NCBI RefSeq assembly: GCF_025583945.1
Contig: NZ_JAOEGU010000009.1
Span: 1-64,000, forward strand
DNA length: 64,000 bases
DNA from: Methylobacter psychrophilus
Lineage (GTDB): Bacteria; Pseudomonadota; Gammaproteobacteria; Methylococcales; Methylomonadaceae
Direction of reading: 5' to 3'
Shown here: positions 56,484-64,000 of the stretch, piece after piece
Layout: the number at the start of each line of letters is the position of its first letter
How positions within the stretch are numbered: position 1 is the stretch's first letter
Notes under the pieces: generated by a model
Told to the model about the DNA's origin: nothing
Databases searched by the model: none
What the model saw: the letters and a program-made list of their open reading frames with translations, nothing else
Translations under genes and position numbers: made by a program

Positions 56484-56509
56484 CAAGAAGGCTGTCCAAG
56501 TAACTTCGC

Positions 56510-56622
56510 TATAGACTTTCAGAAATTAAACTGTCAATTCATGCGCTGTAAGCTCACACAGATAACATCCCTTGAAGGGATGGTATCTGTCAACATGGAA
56601 ATTATTTATCTGAAAATCTATA
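56510..56622. repeat. MITE-like element, family A, copy 3
   Basis: TATAGACTTTCAGAAATTAA at the left end and TTATCTGAAAATCTATA at the right, with the apex hairpin ATCCCTTGAAGGGAT. It lies 27 bases after the lipoprotein gene stop. Confidence 0.75.
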
Positions 56623-56678
56623 GTCTTTATTGTGCTGCCATTTTGGCAGCAAAGCCCAAGGTGATTTTTTGTGAAGAC

Positions 56679-56891
56679 TCAATCAAAGATGGAATCAGTG
56701 GATACCTGCACCCAATTTAAGCCGGTCTTTTTTTTGCTCTCAATTAAATTCAACTCTGCCGTACCAAGCAAGGCAATCATGCTTAACTCTGACTCTGCTG
56801 AGCGCAATTGCTTTATTTCATTGAGCTGTGCTGCCAAATCGAATAAATCTGTTTGATCGACATTTTTTTTAAAATAGCGGCGCATGGTCAT
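56679..56891 (-). CDS. Possible small hypothetical protein
   Basis: A 70-codon frame starting MTMRRYFKKNVDQTDLFDLA, then AAQLNEIKQLRSAESELSMI, ending VQVSTDSIFD. Predicted helical and charged, without signal or metal motifs. No clear ribosome site at the ATG at 56891 or at 56885. I recognise no family. It lies downstream of the YqfO-like gene on the same strand, 34 bases apart, so it could be the end of that operon. Confidence 0.35.
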   Translation of the reverse strand: MTMRRYFKKNVDQTDLFDLAAQLNEIKQLRSAESELSMIALLGTAELNLIESKKKTGLNWVQVSTDSIFD

Positions 56892-56924
56892 TGCATTAAT
56901 GGCAAAAAGTTAAAGTGAGATATT

Positions 56925-57245
56925 TCACAAATCGTCAACCGTCAAGATCTTGTAAACTTCATAGGCAGGTTCTTCATAAGGATGTACGTCAAGTAGGGTC
57001 TGTACAACTTCCTTGATGACGACAGCCGTACAAATCATCTCTACTTTATATTCAATAACCTTTTCCAACCGGTTAATTTGCCCCAGCGTTGGTTGGCTAT
57101 TTGGCAAAGGTCGAAACTGACCTTCTCCGCGCACTTGCCAGCAGCATTGGTCATAAGCTTTGTAATGCCCCGCGCCTTTTGCAAACAAGGCATTTTTTAC
57201 TGCTTCAAGCTGCGCTTCGGGAACGTAAAAACTTAATTTATACAT
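56925..57245 (-). CDS. YqfO/NIF3-like stand-alone domain protein
   Basis: A 106-residue protein equal to the inserted domain of NIF3/YqfO: MYKLSFYVPEAQLEAVKNAL at the N-terminus, GAGHYKAYDQCCWQVRGEGQF with RPLPNSQP, and HPYEEPAYEVY near the C-terminus. It is a trimeric, PII-like or CutA-like fold found alone in many proteobacteria; function unknown. The ATG at 57245 is chosen, as the longer frame overlaps recQ. It starts 13 bases after the recQ stop. Confidence 0.85.
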   Translation of the reverse strand: MYKLSFYVPEAQLEAVKNALFAKGAGHYKAYDQCCWQVRGEGQFRPLPNSQPTLGQINRLEKVIEYKVEMICTAVVIKEVVQTLLDVHPYEEPAYEVYKILTVDDL

Positions 57246-57258
57246 GGCAACAATACAT

Positions 57259-59388
57259 TTATGCCGTCTTGCGCTGTAGTGCTGCCCGCACACAACGCAA
57301 AATACTGTAACTGTATTGACCATCAAAGTGCTCATAAACCGGTTTTAAGGCATTTTGTTGTTCACCGGGCAGACTTAAAATAGCCTCTTCAATAGTTTTT
57401 ATTTCCGGCTCAGGCAATTCCACGACATCAACCAACGCCAGTAGTCCTTGTTCCAACGCTTGCGAAAGATGTGTATAAATAGTATCGGCTTTCAATGTTC
57501 TTTTTTGGGCAATCTTGTTAACGCTGTAACCTAATTTAAACAAATCTACCGATTCTGTCGCCGTATCGTGTCCGCTGTGGTCATCGCTATAATCTTTGAT
57601 AACCGCTAAAAACTGATCGCCATAAAGGCTTAATTTTCGCTCACCCACTCCCGACAACAAGCGCATTTGTTGGTGATTGGTCGGTTTTTTCTCCATCATG
57701 GCCATCAGGGTTGCATCATTAAATATAATATAGGGCGGCACATCCTGGGCATCGGCAATCTCTCTGCGCTTGGCACGTAAAGCCTCCCATAACTCACTAT
57801 TGATTTCGCCCTTGCCGACTGATTTGCCGGCACCTTTTTTGCCAAGCTTGCTTTTTTCGGGCCGTATATCTTTACGTAACATTAACTGTTGTTCGCCGCG
57901 TAAAATCGGGCGACAGACATCCGTCAGTTGCAACACGCCAAAATGATCAAAGTTAACGGAAACCAGTCCCCGCGCAACCAACTGCCTGAATACGGAAGAC
58001 CATTGCTGCTCATCCAGCTCTTTACCCAGGCCAAAAGTGGCTTGTTTATCATGACCGGAACTGACAATCCGCTCGGTAATTTTGCCAAGTAACACATCAA
58101 TTAAATAGCCCACACCATAACGTTGCCCGGTACGATAAATACACGATAAGGCCTGTTGTGCCGCCAGCGTACCATCCCAGGTATCGACCGCTTCCAAACA
58201 GGTATCGCAATTATTACAAGGCAGCTCCAAGTGATCACCAAAGTATTTTAATAACGCCTGCCGCCGACAATGGACTTGCTCACATAACGCCAGCATCGCA
58301 TCAAGTTTGTGCATTTCCAGACGTTTATGGGCTTCATCGGCATTGGAATCAGCCAACATGCGCCGCAACGTGATAACGTCTTGTAAGCCATAAGCCATCC
58401 ACGCATTAGCGGGTAAACCATCACGCCCTGCCCTGCCTGTTTCCTGATAATAGGCTTCCACACTTTTGGGCAAATCCAAATGGGCAACAAAGCGTACATT
58501 AGGCTTATCAATACCCATGCCAAAAGCGATGGTGGCAACAATCACCAGACTGTCTTCCATTAAAAACCGGTGTTGATGCTGATAGCGTAAAGCATTGGTC
58601 ATGCCGGCATGATAGGCCAAGGCATTAATACCTTTTGATCTTAACCATTCGGCGGTTTCATCGACTTTTTTACGCGACAGACAATAGACAATACCAGCGT
58701 CCCCCGCATGTTCGGCCTTAATAAAATCAATTAATTGTTGCCGCGCATTTTGTTTCTGCACGATCCGGTAACGAATATTGGGACGGTCAAAACCACTGAG
58801 AAAAAGCGGCGCTTTTTCCAATTGTAGGCGCAGGATAATTTCTTGCCGGGTTTTTTCATCTGCGGTTGCGGTCAGGGCAATACGCGGAATCTGGGGAAAT
58901 TGCTCATGCAGCAAGGACAATTGTAAATAATCTACCCGAAAATCATGTCCCCATTGCGATACGCAATGGGCTTCATCAATGGCAAACAGGGCAATCTGAA
59001 TACGCTGAAACAGCGCGATAGTCCGGCCGGAAGTCAGTCTTTCCGGAGCAATGTATAATAAATCCAGCTCGTTATTCAATAACTGCCGCTCAATAGTTCG
59101 AACTTCTTCCTGAGATAACGTGGAATTTAAAAAAGCGGCTTTTACCCCTAACTGAAGTAAGGCGCTGACCTGATCCTGCATTAAAGCGATCAATGGTGAA
59201 ATAACGATACCAACCCCAGGCCTTATTAAGGCCGGAATTTGGTAACACAATGATTTCCCGCCACCGGTGGGCATTAATACCAGCGCATCCCCTCCTGCCA
59301 AAATTTGCTCAATGACGTCTTGTTGCTGGCCTCTAAAACCATCATAGCCAAAAACGGCTTTGAGTATTTCGATGGACTTGTTCTTCAC
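57259..59388 (-). CDS. recQ: ATP-dependent DNA helicase RecQ
   Basis: A 709-residue RecQ that unwinds DNA 3' to 5' in recombination and repair. Helicase motifs: [17 protein letters not shown] (I), [16 protein letters not shown] (II with aromatic loop), and [16 protein letters not shown] and [14 protein letters not shown] (V, VI). Then the zinc-binding RQC region ([19 protein letters not shown]), a winged helix and an HRDC domain ([15 protein letters not shown]). The C-terminal 100 residues add a helix-rich extension common in this RecQ type. Start: GTG at 59388 with a GGGAGAGG site is preferred; a TTG at 59421 would add 11 residues. Confidence 0.95.
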   Translation of the reverse strand: MKNKSIEILKAVFGYDGFRGQQQDVIEQILAGGDALVLMPTGGGKSLCYQIPALIRPGVGIVISPLIALMQDQVSALLQLGVKAAFLNSTLSQEEVRTIERQLLNNELDLLYIAPERLTSGRTIALFQRIQIALFAIDEAHCVSQWGHDFRVDYLQLSLLHEQFPQIPRIALTATADEKTRQEIILRLQLEKAPLFLSGFDRPNIRYRIVQKQNARQQLIDFIKAEHAGDAGIVYCLSRKKVDETAEWLRSKGINALAYHAGMTNALRYQHQHRFLMEDSLVIVATIAFGMGIDKPNVRFVAHLDLPKSVEAYYQETGRAGRDGLPANAWMAYGLQDVITLRRMLADSNADEAHKRLEMHKLDAMLALCEQVHCRRQALLKYFGDHLELPCNNCDTCLEAVDTWDGTLAAQQALSCIYRTGQRYGVGYLIDVLLGKITERIVSSGHDKQATFGLGKELDEQQWSSVFRQLVARGLVSVNFDHFGVLQLTDVCRPILRGEQQLMLRKDIRPEKSKLGKKGAGKSVGKGEINSELWEALRAKRREIADAQDVPPYIIFNDATLMAMMEKKPTNHQQMRLLSGVGERKLSLYGDQFLAVIKDYSDDHSGHDTATESVDLFKLGYSVNKIAQKRTLKADTIYTHLSQALEQGLLALVDVVELPEPEIKTIEEAILSLPGEQQNALKPVYEHFDGQYSYSILRCVRAALQRKTA

Positions 59389-59482
59389 TGCCTCTCCCGT
59401 ACGACGATAATACTTCTTCAATCAGGCAAACCATTTATAATGCATCAATTATACAGGACTGCAGGGAACACACGCCCACTCT

Positions 59483-61069
59483 ATGACCTATTTTACTAAT
59501 AAGCTTTCGACACGCCTTGATCAACTTCTGGCAAATGACCATCAACATCTGCTCTGCGGGGGCCTTAAAGGCATAGAAAAAGAAAGTCTGCGTATAGGCA
59601 AAGATGGTTTTATTGCCCAAACACCGCACCCGACCGTATTAGGTTCGGCACTAACGCATCCGACTATCACCACGGACTATTCTGAATCACTCATTGAATT
59701 AATTACCCCTCCGTTTGCCGATGTAAAAGACAGCCTGGACTATTTGCGCAATGTCCACCAGTTTTTTTATGACCATCTGGATAATGAAATTTTACTGGGT
59801 GCGAGTATGCCCTGCGGCATTGATGGTGATGAAAGTATTCCCATTGCCGACTATGGATCATCCAACATCGGTCACATGAAACATGTTTATCGACACGGCT
59901 TATGGCATCGTTACGGTAGAACCATGCAGGCCATTGCCGGCATTCATTTTAATTATTCGGTACCCGAAGCGCTGTGGCCGATTTTACACCAACAAGAAAA
60001 CAGTCCACTGAGTCTGGAGCAATTTACCTCCGAAGCCTATTTTGGTTTGGTCAGAAACTTTCAGCGCATCGGTTGGATAATTTTATATTTATTTGGCGCA
60101 TCACCGGCAATTTGTAAAAATTTCTTCAAAAGCCGCCCGGAGTTAATGGCCCAATTTGAAGAGTTTGACCAAGGCACCCTCTATCATCCTTATGCAACAT
60201 CATTGCGCATGAGCGATATAGGCTATAAAAGCAAAAACCAGGCTGATCTAAAAATTGATTACAATTCTTTATCCGGCTATGTCAGTAGTTTGAGTAAGGC
60301 GATTAATACCCCCTACCCTGACTATGAAAAAATCGGCACAGTTGTTAATGGCGAATATCGTCAACTTAACAGTAATATCCTGCAAATTGAAAACGAGTTT
60401 TACAGCACTATTCGACCTAAACAAATCATCAAATCCGGCGAAAAACCCACACTGGCACTTAAAAAACGTGGCGTTCGCTATATAGAAATGCGTTCACTGG
60501 ATTTGGATTTATTTAATCCCGTTGGTATAGATGAAGCCAAGGCACGGTTTATAGAAGCGCTGTTACTGACCTGTTTATTAAAAGACAGCCCCTGTATTAC
60601 CGACGAAGATCACCAGATTAATAATGCCAATCAGTTGGCCGTTGCCAATTTTGGTAGAAAACCCGGCCTGCAACTGAACAAAGGCAATCAACAGATTCTG
60701 TTATCGGACTGGGCAACAGAAATACTTGAAGCCATGCAGCCCGTATGTGCCGTTCTGGATAAAGACAATACCGACAAACCTTATAGTACCGCCCTTGCCC
60801 AACAACAGTTATTAATCGAAAATCCGGATTTAACGGCATCAGCAAGGATATTAAAGGGCATGACTGAAACGCAACTGCCTTTTAGTCGTTTTGCTTTAAA
60901 TAAATCTGCCGAACATGCCAGGCAATTTAGCTTGTCCAAGCTGGATAAAATCCATACCCAAGAATTTACCGAAATGGCTAAAATCTCACTGGCAGAGCAA
61001 AAAGATCTCGAAAGCCAAAAGCAAATCCCTTTCGATGATTTCCTGACACAGTATTTTTCACAACAATAA
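59483..61069 (+). CDS. gshA: Glutamate-cysteine ligase
   Basis: A 528-residue proteobacterial type 1 gamma-glutamylcysteine synthetase, the first step of glutathione synthesis. It shows GGLKGIEKESLRIGKDGF, TTDYSESLIELITPP (metal and glutamate site), GIHFNYSVPEALW and RGVRYIEMRSLDLDLFNPVGID. The length matches E. coli GshA. It is divergent from recQ with a 94-base gap. gshB is not adjacent. Glutathione would serve the grxD system encoded at 31 kb. Confidence 0.96.
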   Translation: MTYFTNKLSTRLDQLLANDHQHLLCGGLKGIEKESLRIGKDGFIAQTPHPTVLGSALTHPTITTDYSESLIELITPPFADVKDSLDYLRNVHQFFYDHLDNEILLGASMPCGIDGDESIPIADYGSSNIGHMKHVYRHGLWHRYGRTMQAIAGIHFNYSVPEALWPILHQQENSPLSLEQFTSEAYFGLVRNFQRIGWIILYLFGASPAICKNFFKSRPELMAQFEEFDQGTLYHPYATSLRMSDIGYKSKNQADLKIDYNSLSGYVSSLSKAINTPYPDYEKIGTVVNGEYRQLNSNILQIENEFYSTIRPKQIIKSGEKPTLALKKRGVRYIEMRSLDLDLFNPVGIDEAKARFIEALLLTCLLKDSPCITDEDHQINNANQLAVANFGRKPGLQLNKGNQQILLSDWATEILEAMQPVCAVLDKDNTDKPYSTALAQQQLLIENPDLTASARILKGMTETQLPFSRFALNKSAEHARQFSLSKLDKIHTQEFTEMAKISLAEQKDLESQKQIPFDDFLTQYFSQQ

Positions 61070-61080
61070 AAACTAACAGG

Positions 61081-61115
61081 CAGGTTGGCCTATAGCCATG
61101 GCGTAACCCAACCTG
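61081..61115. repeat. Short palindrome CAGGTTGGCCTATAGCC between gshA and cysH
   Basis: GCAGGTTGG and the inverse CCAACCTGC flank a 17-base middle. It resembles the GTAGGTTGG palindrome after ilvD. It shows that the open frame before the cysH ATG is noncoding repeat. Confidence 0.55.
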
Positions 61116-61189
61116 CTTTTTTCCGCTGCATAGCCATTCAAGGTACTTTACCGGTATTTGATCAAACAGAAAAAGGACTCCGCCCCCTC

Positions 61190-61927
61190 ATGACAGCCTT
61201 TAATATTCAGCAATTACAAACCGACTTAACCAATAAAAACCCACGCACCATTCTTAAAAAAGCCCTTGAGTTATTTGATAATATCGCTATTTCTTTCAGT
61301 GGCGCAGAAGATGTCGTATTAATCGACATGGCACTTAATATCAGAAAAGATATCCGGATTTTCTCTTTGGACACCGGGCGATTGCATCCGGAAACCTACC
61401 GTTTTATAGAAAAAGTCAGAAAACATTACCAGATAGAGATTGAATTGTTAACGCCTGACCGGGATGTGCTGGATAATTTTGTAACCAACAAAGGCCTGTT
61501 CAGCTTCTATGAGGATGGCCATCAGGAATGTTGTGGTATTCGTAAAGTTGAACCCTTAAAACGTAAGCTGGCAACTGTTGATGCCTGGATTACCGGTCAA
61601 CGTAAAGACCAAAGTCTGGATACCCGACAGGATATTCCTGAAGTGCAAATAGATAGCGCTTTTTCTACTGAAGGACACCCACTGATAAAATTTAATCCGT
61701 TACTCAACTGGAATTCGGCGCAAGTTTGGGATCACATCGAAGCCTATCAAGTACCCTATAATGAATTACATGAAAAAGGCTTTATCAGCATAGGTTGTGA
61801 GCCTTGTACCCGCGCTGTCCTGCCCAATCAGCATGAAAGGGTTGGCCGCTGGTGGTGGGAATCCGGAACTAAAAAAGAATGTGGCTTGCATGCCGGGAAT
61901 TTAAAACAAAGTGATATCCAAGAATAA
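61190..61927 (+). CDS. cysH: Adenylyl-sulfate reductase (assimilatory, CysH family)
   Basis: A 245-residue reductase of the CysH family making sulfite from adenylyl sulfate. The P-loop-like [15 protein letters not shown] is at 38-52. The cysteine pairs CC at 114-115 ([11 protein letters not shown]) and CxxC at 203-206 (GCEPCTR) hold a [4Fe-4S] cluster, which marks an APS reductase rather than a PAPS reductase. The catalytic Cys is C231 in ECGLH. The ATG at 61190 is used, because the upstream in-frame region is a repeat. Other cys genes are not in view. Confidence 0.93.
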   Translation: MTAFNIQQLQTDLTNKNPRTILKKALELFDNIAISFSGAEDVVLIDMALNIRKDIRIFSLDTGRLHPETYRFIEKVRKHYQIEIELLTPDRDVLDNFVTNKGLFSFYEDGHQECCGIRKVEPLKRKLATVDAWITGQRKDQSLDTRQDIPEVQIDSAFSTEGHPLIKFNPLLNWNSAQVWDHIEAYQVPYNELHEKGFISIGCEPCTRAVLPNQHERVGRWWWESGTKKECGLHAGNLKQSDIQE

Positions 61928-61971
61928 ATATACCGGCTACTCACTTAAAACGGGATAATTTAAGGCTAAAT

Positions 61972-62026
61972 CGTTCGCTGAGCGGAGTCGAAGCGAGTTG
62001 TCCGCTTCGACTCCGCTCAGCGAACG
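61972..62026. repeat. Perfect 24-base-arm palindrome downstream of cysH
   Basis: CGTTCGCTGAGCGGAGTCGA and TCGACTCCGCTCAGCGAACG are exact inverse arms that extend inward by AGCG/CGCT, with the 7-base loop AGTTGTC. Arms of this sequence recur in many bacterial genomes as intergenic repeats. Possible terminator for cysH. Confidence 0.8.
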
Positions 62027-62097
62027 GTCTGTTTTGATGATTTATCATTAGGGAGGGTTAAGCCTTTTTGCTTGTCCCGTCAAAAGTGGGTAGCTAA

Positions 62098-62222
62098 TAT
62101 ACCCAAGTGGCACAGGATTTTTGCTTATTTACAACGACTGTAAGGACAGATAGTTGATAACGCAATAAATAGATAAAAAGACCAGCAAACCGGATATATT
62201 ATTCGCAGAAAATCACCTAAGG
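62098..62222. repeat. MITE-like hairpin repeat, family B, copy 2
   Basis: TATACCCAAGTGGCACAGGA and GATAAAAAGACCAGC are shared with copy 1 at 2091-2253, as is the flank TTCGCAGAAAATCACCTAA. The apex has ACTGT-AAGG-ACAG. The middle differs while pairing is kept, which argues for a hairpin-forming element. Confidence 0.7.
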
Positions 62223-62727
62223 TAAATATGGACTTTTTTGCGCACCTTGGCAAACTTGCAAAATGAGCGCCATAGACTACACTTTCAGTTAGCTTCACTG
62301 TAGTTGGGTAGAAGAGAGCCGGTAATTGCGCCTTACCATCCGCTCTATTATATCCCTAAATAATTGACTACCATCCAACTACGGGTAAGTTAACAGCTCG
62401 TCCCGAATACACTGAGAAACAACAAGACCTGCTGTCTAAAGGTGACTCAATAATCGAGGCCAGTACTTTAAATAACGATCGGATGGTTGGTGAGAACCAT
62501 AATAATTAGAGCAAGAGACTATAGATAGCTAACACTTTAATCGAGAAAATTCAAGTAACCTTTAATTCCCGAATAGATTGTAAAATATGTGCTACTTGTT
62601 CAAATTAATATCGATACCGCAGTGCAATAATAACGCCTTGAGATCGTTCAAAGCGAAGAGTTGTTGGTTTAAAATACGCTGTTATCGCTCTCATTAACCA
62701 TCCTGATTTAAAACGGAGAGAGCCTCA

Positions 62728-62862
62728 ATGCACCAAAAAATTCATATGCAAGATCAAGTGTTCAATAAAATTGAAGATATTATGAATCATTACAAAAAAA
62801 AGTCTGGTGGGGGAATAATACGACTATTTAAGCAGCTTATGAAAAAACAATCAGCGCATTAA
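62728..62862 (+). CDS. Possible 44-residue basic protein with a strong ribosome site
   Basis: ATG at 62728 preceded by AACGGAGAGAGCCTCA, a very good GGAGAG site. The product starts MHQKIHMQDQVFNKIEDI, has a KKKSGGGI centre and ends LMKKQSAH. It is basic, probably helical, and of no family I recognise. It stands alone 101 bases before the nuclease gene, on the same strand. The ribosome site makes it more than a chance frame. Confidence 0.45.
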   Translation: MHQKIHMQDQVFNKIEDIMNHYKKKSGGGIIRLFKQLMKKQSAH

Positions 62863-62963
62863 TGTAGTGCTAATTAATATCTGCCAAGACGTTCTTGGCA
62901 CTTGGTAAATAATATAACAGGGGAAACAGATATCGGCGACATTGATTTAATGGGATTGGCATC

Positions 62964-64000
62964 GTGACCACTTTGTTTCCACGCTTGGCGTTTGTTGATC
63001 TGGAAACCACCGGTGCCAATGCGACAGTCGATCGTATTACTGAAATCGGTGTCGTATTGATGGATGAAAATGGCGTACGTGAGTGGAGTCGGTTAATCCA
63101 ACCACAAGCACGTATCCCGGCCTTTATTGAAAAATTAACCGGCATTACCAACGCCATGGTAGCCGATGCACCACTGTTTGAAACCGTGGCAGAAGAACTG
63201 CATGCACTGTTACAGGGTTATTTGTTTATTGCACATAATGCCCGCTTTGATTACGGCTTTCTGAAAAACGAATTCAAACGTTCAGGCCTGACGTTTCAAC
63301 CCTCTGTATTGTGCTCTGTCAAATTATCCAGAGCGCTGTTCCCACAATACCAGCATCACAATCTTGATAGCCTGATTGAGCGCTTCGGTTTAACCGTAAA
63401 AGCCCGACACAGGGCACTGGGTGATGCCCAACTCATTCATCAATTTTGGCAGCAAATCCATTTAAGCCAAGATGCAACGCTCATCACCGATACCGTACAA
63501 AAACTGATTGCACGTTCCAGTTTACCGTCAAATATTGATCGTCGCCTGATCGACGAACTTCCCGAGTCACCAGGCGTGTATCTGTTTTATGGCGAAAATG
63601 ACTTACCGTTATATATTGGTAAAAGCATAAACATTAAGCAACGGGTATTATCACACTTTTCAGCCGATCACAGCCATGGCAAGGAAATGAGTTTATCGCA
63701 GCAGTTACGCCGCTTCGACTGGATAGAAACCGCCGGTGAATTAGGAGCTTTATTGTTGGAGGCGAAACTAATCAAGGCCATGCAACCCATACATAATCGT
63801 CGTTTACGACGCAACAACGGGTTGTGTGCCTGGCAACTCCAACAACAGACCGAGCATCTGCGTCCGGTATTGGTTTGGGCCGATGACCTTGATTTCGGTG
63901 TGCAGGACAACCTACATGGTCTTTATCGCAACCAACGCGATGCGCAAAAAGTACTCCGCAGTATCGCCGATCAAAACCAGCTTTGTTTAAGTGCGCTCGG
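62964..64000 (+). CDS. DnaQ-type 3'-5' exonuclease fused to a GIY-YIG (UvrC/Cho-like) nuclease, incomplete
   Basis: A GTG-started frame, open to the window edge (345 residues seen). Residues 8-170 are a DEDDh exonuclease: LAFVDLETTGANATVDRITE with D12 and E14, then FIAHNARFDYGFL and a final ARHRALGDAQ. Residues about 195-290 form a GIY-YIG domain with GVYLFY at 204-209 and PLYIGKSINIKQRV after it, as in UvrC and Cho. This DnaQ-GIY-YIG fusion occurs widely in gammaproteobacteria as a repair-type nuclease. An ATG 14 bases upstream is out of frame. The C-terminus lies beyond the window. Confidence 0.9.
   Translation, partial: MTTLFPRLAFVDLETTGANATVDRITEIGVVLMDENGVREWSRLIQPQARIPAFIEKLTGITNAMVADAPLFETVAEELHALLQGYLFIAHNARFDYGFLKNEFKRSGLTFQPSVLCSVKLSRALFPQYQHHNLDSLIERFGLTVKARHRALGDAQLIHQFWQQIHLSQDATLITDTVQKLIARSSLPSNIDRRLIDELPESPGVYLFYGENDLPLYIGKSINIKQRVLSHFSADHSHGKEMSLSQQLRRFDWIETAGELGALLLEAKLIKAMQPIHNRRLRRNNGLCAWQLQQQTEHLRPVLVWADDLDFGVQDNLHGLYRNQRDAQKVLRSIADQNQLCLSAL

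Larger units (their letters stand above)
61928..62727. other. Repeat-filled gap between cysH and the small gene
   Basis: About 800 bases without a supported gene. It carries a perfect long palindrome (61972-62026), the family B element (62098-62222) and an inverted repeat pair GTAGTTGGGTAG (about 62300) and CTACCATCCAACTAC (about 62370-62385). A 40-codon open stretch to about 62508 (QQDLLSKGDSIIEAS) has no start codon. Confidence 0.5.

Noticed and set aside
62340-62508. Open stretch containing QQDLLSKGDSIIEAS
   Set aside because: No start codon after the preceding stop and no ribosome site; probably chance or debris.

Overview
The window looks like the chromosome of a gammaproteobacterium, most probably a Methylococcales-type methanotroph. 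This is inferred from the gene set (acnB, pyrC, rnt, grxD, DUF3301, DUF3422 and assimilatory sulfate reduction genes), from PEP-CTERM proteins carrying the VPxPxxxWLFGS form of the sorting tail, from the moderate-to-low GC content, and from a tmRNA tag reading ANDENYSMALAA. No methane-oxidation gene is present, so the order-level assignment is inference.

Layout. 0-1 kb holds decayed ends of two unrelated insertion sequences. 1-13.6 kb carries an AstE/AspA-like metallohydrolase, a two-gene chaperone unit (a GvpF/L-J-domain fusion plus a dedicated DnaK), several DUF proteins (4870, 2252, 3422, 3301), aconitase B and an esterase. 13.8-16.3 kb is glycogen phosphorylase. 16.4-22 kb is a graveyard: a group II intron tail abutting a truncated gene, an IS1595 remnant, a truncated P4-type integrase facing the 3' end of ssrA, ssrA itself, a cold-shock gene, and IS630-like and IS4-like pseudogenes.

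22-38.8 kb is housekeeping: maeB, nadA, a DUF167 gene, aspS-fmdB, pyrC, rnt, grxD, argD-argF, an SH3 membrane protein, ilvD, a type II toxin-antitoxin pair lying tightly upstream of argA, and cpdA. Three of the eight arginine steps (argA, argD, argF) lie within 7 kb. 38.9-46.8 kb is a Ter stress-response locus read right to left: three TerD-family genes, ATP-grasp, a membrane protein, PRTase-TRSP, HAD, PRTase-PELOTA, a CitE-like lyase and TerB. 47-51.6 kb holds coaX-birA and ppsA.

51.8-54.8 kb has two divergent PEP-CTERM surface-protein genes. One of them has a leader that resembles a cyclic-di-GMP-I (GEMM) aptamer. 54.8-57 kb is rich in repeats (hairpin repeats, two MITE copies and a roughly 437 bp array of degenerate 21-bp units) and includes a lipoprotein gene. 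57-64 kb has recQ with a YqfO-like gene, gshA, an APS-reductase-type cysH, a 0.8 kb repeat-filled gap, a possible 44-codon small gene and the start of a DnaQ/GIY-YIG nuclease gene.

Intergenic DNA is unusually full of dispersed palindromic elements. At least six families can be recognised by comparing copies inside the window. The most attractive leads are the GvpF/L-J plus DnaK unit without gas-vesicle shell genes, the candidate riboswitch controlling a PEP-CTERM gene, the switching 21-bp array, the Ter locus, and the integrase/ssrA scar with its cluster of nonamer repeats.
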